From Flavicella sediminum (GTDB lineage: Bacteria > Bacteroidota > Bacteroidia > Flavobacteriales > Flavobacteriaceae), in NCBI RefSeq assembly GCF_006381105.1, contig NZ_VDET01000001.1, positions 124,001 through 188,000 of the forward strand: a stretch of 64,000 nt of DNA, given 5' to 3'. The notes beneath the pieces were generated by a model. It worked only from the letters and a program-made list of their open reading frames with translations. It was not told the DNA's origin and did no database searches. A program made the position numbers and the translations under genes. This document shows, piece by piece, positions 28,036 to 34,745 of the stretch (position 1 is the stretch's first letter; each line of letters starts with the position of its first letter).

Positions 28036-28833
28036 TTATAACTGTTTGTCAAAAAACAATAATGTGTCTTTGATATGTTCTTGCCAATAGCTCCATTCGT
28101 GTTTCCCTTCAAATTCTTGGTATTGATGCGGAATATTGGCCAAGGTTAATTTTTGATGCAAAATTCTGTTGTGCTCAATTAACAAATCGTCCTTACCACA
28201 GTCAAAACGAAATGGGGGTAGGGTTTCTTTATGGGTAAACATCCAATGAAAAACATCTTCTTCATTTTTTATTTTTTGTTGGTATTCGCTTTCATTTTCT
28301 TCAACAAACAAAGGCATTTGATTGGTGTTTGTTATTGAAGAATGTCCGGAAACAGCGGCATATTTATGGGCATATTTAGCTCCAATTCTTAAAGCACCAT
28401 AACCTCCCATTGAAAGTCCGGAAATACATACTTTAGAGCTTGGTCCGGTACAGGAAATATTCTCTTTCACAGCAGCAACAACATCATCAGAAATCCAATT
28501 TTCGAAATTCTTGGAATTATGTGCTAAGTAGCCAGAACCATCACCCCATAAACCATCAGATGGCATGGCAATAACCATGGGTTGTATGAGTCCTGCTTCC
28601 ATCATTTTAAGCGCAGTAAAATGTACACCCGCTTTGTGTGCCCAAATCCATGCGCTACCGTATACTCCGTGTAATAAGGTTACAATAGGCAGGTTTTTAG
28701 CATTTTTTGTAGGTGGTACAAATACACAAATATCACCTCGACCTTTTAAATTAGGCGTTTTTATGGTGATAAAGCGTAAGTGATTGCTTTCAAATTGGGG
28801 ATCAGAAATTTCTGTGGTTTTAAACTGCGACAT
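28036..28833 (-). CDS. Esterase D-like alpha/beta hydrolase (possible S-formyl-thiol hydrolase)
   Basis: 265 residues, putative-esterase family (PF00756-like). LLHGVYGSAWIWAHKAG provides the oxyanion loop, SGLSMGGYGALRIG the nucleophilic Ser (G-x-S-x-G), DCGKDDLL the Asp and EGKHEWSYW the His. There is no signal peptide, so it is cytosolic. It lies between the alcohol dehydrogenase (11 nt gap) and the P450. S-formylglutathione hydrolases belong to the same superfamily, and formaldehyde is the by-product of P450 demethylation. A formaldehyde-clearing role is therefore plausible, but Bacteroidetes often lack glutathione; deacetylation of a sugar is the alternative. Confidence 0.75.
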   Translation of the reverse strand: MSQFKTTEISDPQFESNHLRFITIKTPNLKGRGDICVFVPPTKNAKNLPIVTLLHGVYGSAWIWAHKAGVHFTALKMMEAGLIQPMVIAMPSDGLWGDGSGYLAHNSKNFENWISDDVVAAVKENISCTGPSSKVCISGLSMGGYGALRIGAKYAHKYAAVSGHSSITNTNQMPLFVEENESEYQQKIKNEEDVFHWMFTHKETLPPFRFDCGKDDLLIEHNRILHQKLTLANIPHQYQEFEGKHEWSYWQEHIKDTLLFFDKQL

Positions 28834-28844
28834 AGGTTGTTGAT

Positions 28845-29963
28845 TTATTTAAAAACAATAACGCCTTTTGCGTTTTTTCCAGACAACATATCGTCTAAGG
28901 CTTGTTGCAATTTTTCTAAGGGATAATTATTTGTTATCATTTCATCTAACAAAATCTCTCCTTTACTGTAAAGGTTGATAATGTTTGGAAAATCTTTTTG
29001 TGGATTGCATTTTCCGTAAAGTGGATTGATGTATTTTTTATCCCATTCAAAAAGTGACATGTCGATCAGGACTTCCTCTTCAATACCACTTACTTGAACA
29101 GCGGTTCCTGCATTTCGAATCATGGCCAAAGGAGCTGCTCCTAAAGCAGGAATAGCAGTACATTCAAAAGCAAAATCGGCACCTCTTCCATCGGTCATTT
29201 CTTTCACTTTTTCCGCGGCTAATAAAAGTCCTTTGTCGTTTTTGTCTGCTAAAATAGTATGTGTTGCTCCAAATTGAACTGCCATATCTAAGCGCTGTTG
29301 ATTGATATCGATAGCAATAATTTTTGCAGCTTTTGAAACTTTGATTCCTTGTATAACGTTTAGTCCCACACCACCAGTTCCTAATATAACGGCAGAAGAT
29401 CCTTCGGTAACTTTCGCTGTATTTACAGCAGATCCAAAACCAGTCATAACACCACAACTAACAATACTAGCTGCCTCATGGCTCATGTTTTGGATTGGGT
29501 TTTTTACAACAGCTGATTCTTTGACTAAGGTATATTCAGATAGGGTACCTATATTAAAAGAGCGTTCAATAGGTTGATCGTTCCAAGTGGTGCCTTCTAT
29601 ATGTGCGTGTCCAGGTGTATAGCCATTTCCTCCGGCAACTACTGGCGAATTGTTTTCACAAATATGTTCATTTTCATTGGAGCATTGAAAACATGTACCA
29701 CAAGGGGTTGCCCAGTTTAAAATAACGGCATCACCGACTTTTACGCTCGTCACATTTTCACCTACGACTTCAACAATTCCAGAACCTTCATGTCCCATGA
29801 TAATCGGTTTTCCCCAGTTCAAAGAATCGTGATCAGTATGGCAAAGTCCTGCCGATTTAATGGCTACAATCACTTCGTCTTTTTCGGGATTTCCTATTTT
29901 AATGTCTTCAATCGAAAAAGTTCCGTCGCCTTTTGCTATGGCTGCTTTACATAGTATGCTCAT
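28845..29963 (-). CDS. Zinc-dependent alcohol dehydrogenase of the P450 cluster
   Basis: A 372-residue medium-chain dehydrogenase. Catalytic zinc ligands are in GLCHTDH, MGHEGSG and VSCGVM; the structural-zinc cysteines are in CGTCFQC then IC; the NAD loop is ILGTGGVGLNVIQG. It looks like class III (formaldehyde/glutathione) dehydrogenases. However, orthologous enzymes next to the P450 in Zobellia and Formosa were reported to be needed for growth on 6-O-methyl-galactose without being formaldehyde-detoxifying, and to prefer aromatic aldehydes. The physiological substrate is therefore open. It is the first gene of the five-gene operon and diverges from the AraC gene. Confidence 0.88.
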   Translation of the reverse strand: MSILCKAAIAKGDGTFSIEDIKIGNPEKDEVIVAIKSAGLCHTDHDSLNWGKPIIMGHEGSGIVEVVGENVTSVKVGDAVILNWATPCGTCFQCSNENEHICENNSPVVAGGNGYTPGHAHIEGTTWNDQPIERSFNIGTLSEYTLVKESAVVKNPIQNMSHEAASIVSCGVMTGFGSAVNTAKVTEGSSAVILGTGGVGLNVIQGIKVSKAAKIIAIDINQQRLDMAVQFGATHTILADKNDKGLLLAAEKVKEMTDGRGADFAFECTAIPALGAAPLAMIRNAGTAVQVSGIEEEVLIDMSLFEWDKKYINPLYGKCNPQKDFPNIINLYSKGEILLDEMITNNYPLEKLQQALDDMLSGKNAKGVIVFK

Positions 29964-30125
29964 GTCTATATCTTGTTGTTTGTTGTATGGAAGTACAAAT
30001 TTAAGAGCTCAAAGAATAGTAGAATTTAACTTTATTAGCTAATCAGTATCTTATTTTGATATTTTTAACTCGATATTTTTTTATTAGGGGTAGAATTAGG
30101 TATTTTTGAGGAAATGTAAAAAATA
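29964..30125. promoter_or_regulatory. Divergent promoter region, P450 operon and AraC gene
   Basis: On the minus strand TAAATTTG (29996-30003 read in reverse) matches the TANNTTTG -7 consensus 33 nt before the dehydrogenase start. On the plus strand TATTTTTG (30101-30108) fits the AraC gene, which would then have a leader of only about a dozen nucleotides. The 162-nt spacer is the natural place for an AraC operator; no clear repeat was identified. Confidence 0.5.
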
Positions 30126-30989
30126 TTGAAAGCAGAATACGAAAAAATTCCTTTAAGTACAGAAAGCTCTTTTCATACGTTTGTTTATAAAAATGAAGGT
30201 TTTGAGGCACCCTGGCATTTTCATCCTGAATATGAATTAACATTTATAGTCAAAGGTAAAGGAATGCGTTATGTAGGAAATAGTGTTCAGCAGTTTGAAG
30301 AGGGAGATTTGGTTTTGTTGGGATCTAATTTACCGCATTGTTGGAAAGAAAACGCAGAAGAAAATTCAGGAGATGTAGAGTCTATTGTTTTTCAGTGGGA
30401 TGACAAGATTTTGGGCGAGGGCTGGTTGCAAAAAAAAGAATTTTCACGAATAAAGTATTTGTTAGAGAAATCTGCACGTGGTGTATTGTTTAAGCAAGAG
30501 CTTGCCTTTAGAATTGCTGCCTTGATGCTTGAAATTATGCAGAAACCTGCTTTTGAAAGAATGATGGGCTTTCTAAATTTACTACAAGGTTTAGCGGCTA
30601 TTGATACTACGGAATGTTTGGTGGCAGAAGGTTTTACACCTAATTTAAATAGCAAGTCACATAAAAGAATTGAGTCGGTTTATAGTTTTGTTCATGAAAA
30701 TTATTCGCAGAAGATAAAATTAAGCGAAGTGTCCTCTTTGGTCTCTATGGGAGATGAGGCTTTTTGTCGTTTTTTTAAGAAGAATTTAAACAAGTCCTTT
30801 TTTACGTTTGTCAATGAATATAGAATTAATAGGGTTTGTCGAATGTTGATTGAAACCAATAAACAGGTGAATCAAATTGCCTACGAATGTGGCTATGAAA
30901 GTCTGCCTTTTTTTTACAGGCAGTTTGATAAATTTATGAATTGTTCTCCCTTAAATTTCAAAAAAGAACATTTTAGAATAAGAGGCTAA
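30126..30989 (+). CDS. AraC-family regulator with cupin sensor domain
   Basis: 287 residues, read from the TTG at 30126. In the same frame ATG-TAA lies just upstream (30114-30119), and no other start precedes the conserved N-terminus EYEKIPLSTESSF. The N-terminal cupin shows HFHPEYELTFIVKGKG (about residues 35-50) and GDLVLLGSNLPHCWK. The C-terminal AraC domain (about 190-285) has two helix-turn-helix units, ending in the family signature CGYESLPFFYRQFDKFMNCSPLNFKK. Such regulators bind a small sugar and activate adjacent catabolic genes. Divergence from the P450 operon makes that operon the likely target, with 6-O-methyl-galactose or galactose as a plausible effector (inference). Confidence 0.88.
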   Translation: MKAEYEKIPLSTESSFHTFVYKNEGFEAPWHFHPEYELTFIVKGKGMRYVGNSVQQFEEGDLVLLGSNLPHCWKENAEENSGDVESIVFQWDDKILGEGWLQKKEFSRIKYLLEKSARGVLFKQELAFRIAALMLEIMQKPAFERMMGFLNLLQGLAAIDTTECLVAEGFTPNLNSKSHKRIESVYSFVHENYSQKIKLSEVSSLVSMGDEAFCRFFKKNLNKSFFTFVNEYRINRVCRMLIETNKQVNQIAYECGYESLPFFYRQFDKFMNCSPLNFKKEHFRIRG

Positions 30990-30990
30990 A

Positions 30991-31063
30991 ACTAGACAAA
31001 ACAAGAAAAAAGTTCAGGTTAGTAGAAATATTAACCGTACTTATCCTGAATTAAGACATATGT
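30991..31063 (+). promoter_or_regulatory. Regulatory elements upstream of the first sulfatase
   Basis: ACTAGACA (30991-30998) is a reverse copy of the TGTCTAGT element. ACATATGTGGTACTC starts at 31056 and resembles the first half-site of the promoters at 18971 and 33011. No second ACAT at +21 and no -7 box at +54 are seen, so this site is a weaker match. An inverted repeat TTCAGG/CCTGAA spans 31013-31040. Confidence 0.4.
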
Positions 31064-31121
31064 GGTACTCAATACTTTTAAATTTAAAGATATTTATACA
31101 TTAATAATTGGAAGCAAAATC

Positions 31122-32798
31122 ATGATAAAAAAATTACTTATTTTGGGACTTGCAGGAATCGGTTTGATTTCCTGTAATTCTGCAAAGGAAACAAAAAAGA
31201 CAGGTCAAAAACCAAACATCATCTATATTATGGCAGATGATCATACCACCCAGGCTTTTGGGATTTATGGTAGTAGGTTGGCAAAATTGAATCCAACTCC
31301 GAATTTGGATCAAATAGCCAAAGAAGGGATTATTTTCGATAATTGTTTTGTAAATAATTCTATTTGTACACCTAGTCGTGCAGCTATTCTTTCAGGACAG
31401 CACAGTCAGGCAAATGGGGTGTTAGATTTGGAAGGAACTTTACCGAAAGACCATCAGTATTTACCAATTGAAATGAAGAAGTTAGGTTACCAAACAGCAA
31501 TTGTTGGTAAATGGCACTTAAAAGCAGAACCTAATTTTGATTATTACAATGTGTTTACAAAGCACGGACAACAAGGTTCCTATTTTGATCCTTATATGAC
31601 ACAAACAGGGATGAATTTTGTAGAAGAAAAGGATCCGAATTACGAAGGGAAAATGTACAAGGGACATAGTTCTGATGTCGTGGCAGATATTTCTATTGAT
31701 TGGTTGAAAAACAAAAGAGACAAAACAAAACCCTTTATTTTATTTCATCAATACAAAGCACCGCATGACGATTTTGAATATGCACCGCGCTACAGAGACT
31801 ACCTAGCAGATGTTGAAATTCCTGAGCCAGCAAGTTATTACGACAATCAAAATAATGGATCTGTAGCTACAAGAGGTGAAAATGGTGAGTTGTTAAGCGT
31901 AGTTGGTTCTTCACTTTCAAAAAGAAATACCATTAGACATATGGGAATGCGTATGTGGAGCAAGCAATATATTAAAAGAAACAATCCTGATTTTGATATT
32001 CATCAAGCAGATGATTTGGAAGGAGATGCTTATAAACATGCAACTTACCAAGAATATTTAAAGCGTTATTTACGTTGTGTAAAAGGTGTGGATGACAATG
32101 TTGGCCGTTTGATTAAGTATTTAAAAGAAGAAGGTTTGTATGACAATACTATTATTGTATATACAGGTGATCAAGGGTTTATGTTGGGTGAACACGATTA
32201 TATTGACAAAAGATGGATGTATGAAGAAGCCTTCCGTATGCCATTTTTTGTAAGATATCCGAAAGCAATTAAGGCAGGACAAAGAACTGATGCAATTATC
32301 AACAATACAGATTTTGCGCCTACTTTAATAGAAATGGCAGGAGGGAAAGCGCCAGAAAAAATGCAAGGGCATAGCTTTAAGCATATTTTGGAAACAGGGG
32401 AAGAACCTGAAGGTTGGCAACAGTCTACCTATTATAGATATTGGATGCATATGGCACATGCCCATGCAAATCCAGCACATTTCGGAATTAGAACAAAGCA
32501 ATACAAACTTATTTTCTTTTATGGTAAATATTGGGTAGATACAGACAACCCTGATGCTGAATGGAATAAAAAAAGTTGGGGGAATCGTTTTGATTTACAC
32601 ACACCGGCGGCTTGGGAGTTTTATGACTTGACAAAAGATCCGAAAGAAATGAATAATACCTACAGTGATCCTGCCAATAAAGAGATTATTGCAAATTTAA
32701 AAGAGCAGTTGTTAGCAAAACGTAAAGAACTAAATGAAGAAGATGGAGAGAAATATCCTCATATTCAAAAAGTAATTGATGCACATTGGAATGATTAA
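31122..32798 (+). CDS. S1-family sulfatase lipoprotein
   Basis: 558 residues from ATG 31122; the longer frame from 31062 lacks a signal, whereas this start gives the lipoprotein signal KLLILGLAGIGLISCNS. The formylglycine site is Cys82 in CTPSR, followed by AAILSGQHSQANG. Calcium and catalytic residues appear in IMADDHTTQ, VGKWHLKAEPN and YTGDQGFMLGEHDYIDKR. It removes sulfate esters from oligosaccharides in the periplasm or at the surface and needs a formylglycine-generating maturase encoded elsewhere. Next-door GH29 and GH2 genes suggest desulfation of L-galactose-6-sulfate at a non-reducing end (inference). A terminator follows, so it forms its own unit. Confidence 0.93.
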   Translation: MIKKLLILGLAGIGLISCNSAKETKKTGQKPNIIYIMADDHTTQAFGIYGSRLAKLNPTPNLDQIAKEGIIFDNCFVNNSICTPSRAAILSGQHSQANGVLDLEGTLPKDHQYLPIEMKKLGYQTAIVGKWHLKAEPNFDYYNVFTKHGQQGSYFDPYMTQTGMNFVEEKDPNYEGKMYKGHSSDVVADISIDWLKNKRDKTKPFILFHQYKAPHDDFEYAPRYRDYLADVEIPEPASYYDNQNNGSVATRGENGELLSVVGSSLSKRNTIRHMGMRMWSKQYIKRNNPDFDIHQADDLEGDAYKHATYQEYLKRYLRCVKGVDDNVGRLIKYLKEEGLYDNTIIVYTGDQGFMLGEHDYIDKRWMYEEAFRMPFFVRYPKAIKAGQRTDAIINNTDFAPTLIEMAGGKAPEKMQGHSFKHILETGEEPEGWQQSTYYRYWMHMAHAHANPAHFGIRTKQYKLIFFYGKYWVDTDNPDAEWNKKSWGNRFDLHTPAAWEFYDLTKDPKEMNNTYSDPANKEIIANLKEQLLAKRKELNEEDGEKYPHIQKVIDAHWND

Positions 32799-32820
32799 CA
32801 GCTCATTTTAAGAACTTAAA

Positions 32821-32858
32821 AAAACACTTTATAGCAATTGCTTTAAGGTGTTTTTATT
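32821..32858 (+). terminator. Intrinsic terminator after the first sulfatase
   Basis: AAAACACTTT (32821-32830) pairs with AAGGTGTTTT (32845-32854), extended by one A-T pair and with one T-G wobble; a T-rich tail follows. Confidence 0.8.
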
Positions 32859-32993
32859 TTATTTGTTTTTGTGAAATAAACGAATAAATAAGTTGGATTA
32901 TTTGGAGTGTTCCTTTGTTAAAAACTAGAATATGTTAGTTTTTGATTGATATACAGGTTGTTATAGTTTTGTTTTACAGGGTTGTCTATATGC

Positions 32994-33072
32994 TGTCTAG
33001 TCATTTAAAAACATATGTGATAGGTTGAAACACATTCGTGCAACTTAAATTTTTGAACATTTCTTAGTTTTA
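32994..33072 (+). promoter_or_regulatory. Direct-repeat activator site and promoter for the GH29 gene
   Basis: TGTCTAGT at 32994-33001 precedes ACATATGTG at 33011 and ACATTCGTG at 33032, a 21-bp-spaced direct repeat. The -7-like TAGTTTTA starts at 33065, 54 bp after the first ACAT. The element is strikingly like that at 18971-19032 even outside the repeats (WTAG after the first half-site, AAACACAT around the second). Confidence 0.65.
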
Positions 33073-33102
33073 CATCATAAAATAACTGTAAAAATAAAGT
33101 AC

Positions 33103-34638
33103 ATGAAGTCTTTACTGAAATCTTTAACCCTTATTGCAATTACATTAATTGTAGTTGTCTCATGTGGGCCAAACAAAAAAAATGAAGCACCTAAGAAATT
33201 AGTATACGAGGCTAATTGGGAATCTATAAAAAAGAATTATAAAGATCCAGAATGGTTCAATAAAACAAAATTCGGAATATTTATCCATTGGGGAGCGTAT
33301 TCAGTACCTGCTTTTGGTTCGGAATGGTATCCAAGACAAATGTATATGGATACAGCCAACTTTAATGCGCAGTTAAATACAGGAAGACCTGGTCCTTCAA
33401 GAGAACATTTACATCATAAAGAACATTGGGGAGATCCAAAAGAATTTGGATACAAAGATTTTATTCCAATGTTTAAAGGTGAAAAATTTGATGCCAATGA
33501 ATGGATTGATTTATTTAAAGACGCCGGAGCTAAGTATGTAATTCCTGTTGCCGATCATCATGATGGTTTTGCGATGTATAAGTCTAACACGACTAGATGG
33601 AACTCCTACGACATGGGGCCTAAGCGTGATGTTTTAGGAGAGCTTTTTGAAGCAGGTAGATCTAAAGGAATGATTATGGGAGCTTCTTCTCATTTTGCAT
33701 TTAACTGGTCATTTTACAATAAAAAAGATCATTTTGATACGACAGATCCTGAATTTGCAGATTTGTATTCTTCTAAAGGAAAAGATTTGACAGAACCTGT
33801 TTCTCAAGAGTTTTTAGACAGATGGTGGTTAAGAACAAAAGACGTTTTGGACCATTACCAACCAGATATTTTTTGGTTAGATTTTTATGTAGATATTCCT
33901 GACTTTGCAAGTGTTCGTCCAAAACTAGCGGCTTACTATTATAACAAAGGAATTGAATGGGGGAAAGAAGTTGTTTTACAAGATAAAAACTTTTCACATG
34001 AAGCCTTTCCAGAAGGAACAGTAGTTTATGATTTGGAAAGAGGGAAATTGCCAGGTATTCGAAAGCTTCCTTGGCAAACGGATACATCTGTAGGGAAAAA
34101 TTCTTGGTCGTATGTAACAAATTGGAAGTCGAAAACGGCAAACCAATTGGTAGATGATTTAGTAGACATTGTAAGTAAAAACGGATGTTTATTATTAAAT
34201 GTTGGGCCAAAATCTGATGGTACAATTCCAGAGGATCAAAAAGAAATTTTGTTACAAATAGGAGCTTGGTTAAAGGTAAACGGAGACGCTATTTATGATA
34301 CGAAATATTGGAATACTTTTGGTGAAGGACCAACAAAAGTGAAAAAAGGACACCATTCTGAAGGAGGAAATGAAGATTTGTCTTCTAAAGATATTCGCTT
34401 CACTCAAAAAGGAAATAAATTGTATGCTATTGTTTTAGCTTGGCCAGAGAATGGTATTGTAGATATTACAACTCTAGGTAAGAATTCTGAGTATGCAAAA
34501 GGATTAGAATTTAAAAGTGTAAAAGTATTGGGAAGTCCTGATACGATTGATTGGCATCAAACAAATAATGGTTTAGAGGTGAAAATGCCTTCAACCAGAC
34601 CTTGTGAATATGCTTATACAATAGAGTTTACATTGTAA
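33103..34638 (+). CDS. GH29 exo-alpha-L-fucosidase/L-galactosidase lipoprotein
   Basis: 511 residues with lipoprotein signal LIVVVSCGPN. The GH29 barrel begins with WFNKTKFGIFIHWGAYSVPAFGSEWYPRQMY. The nucleophile is Asp260 in IFWLDFYVD; KNGCLLLNVGPKSDGTIP and a C-terminal beta-sandwich follow. GH29 are retaining alpha-L-fucosidases; members in porphyran loci of gut Bacteroides are reported to remove alpha-L-galactose, which differs from L-fucose only by the C6 hydroxyl. In this galactan locus, L-galactosidase action on desulfated porphyran oligosaccharides is the better guess (inference). It is monocistronic, under the direct-repeat promoter. Confidence 0.92.
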   Translation: MKSLLKSLTLIAITLIVVVSCGPNKKNEAPKKLVYEANWESIKKNYKDPEWFNKTKFGIFIHWGAYSVPAFGSEWYPRQMYMDTANFNAQLNTGRPGPSREHLHHKEHWGDPKEFGYKDFIPMFKGEKFDANEWIDLFKDAGAKYVIPVADHHDGFAMYKSNTTRWNSYDMGPKRDVLGELFEAGRSKGMIMGASSHFAFNWSFYNKKDHFDTTDPEFADLYSSKGKDLTEPVSQEFLDRWWLRTKDVLDHYQPDIFWLDFYVDIPDFASVRPKLAAYYYNKGIEWGKEVVLQDKNFSHEAFPEGTVVYDLERGKLPGIRKLPWQTDTSVGKNSWSYVTNWKSKTANQLVDDLVDIVSKNGCLLLNVGPKSDGTIPEDQKEILLQIGAWLKVNGDAIYDTKYWNTFGEGPTKVKKGHHSEGGNEDLSSKDIRFTQKGNKLYAIVLAWPENGIVDITTLGKNSEYAKGLEFKSVKVLGSPDTIDWHQTNNGLEVKMPSTRPCEYAYTIEFTL

Positions 34639-34666
34639 GATAATATTGGTTTTTATTAGTTTAGTT

Positions 34667-34706
34667 AAGAGTGCATTTTGTAAGAGATGTGCTCTTTTCG
34701 TTTTTT
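34667..34706 (+). terminator. Intrinsic terminator after the GH29 gene
   Basis: AAGAGTGCAT (34667-34676) pairs with ATGTGCTCTT (34687-34696), two wobbles, 10-nt loop, T-rich downstream. Confidence 0.7.
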
Positions 34707-34745
34707 AGGAAGAAGTTATATGTTTAAAATTAAATATCTATTGAA

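Noticed and set aside
28845-29963. Annotation as formaldehyde dehydrogenase
   Set aside because: Sequence is class III-like, but orthologues in the same setting were reported not to remove formaldehyde, so only a general dehydrogenase call is given.
33773-34225. 150-codon minus-strand reading frame inside GH29
   Set aside because: It is antisense to a well-supported enzyme, has no family motifs and is typical of codon-bias shadow frames.
33103-34638. GH29 as evidence for a fucoidan locus
   Set aside because: No other fucoidan enzymes (GH95, GH107, GH141 confirmed, fuconate pathway) are recognisable, while GH86 and the P450 cassette indicate red-algal galactan.
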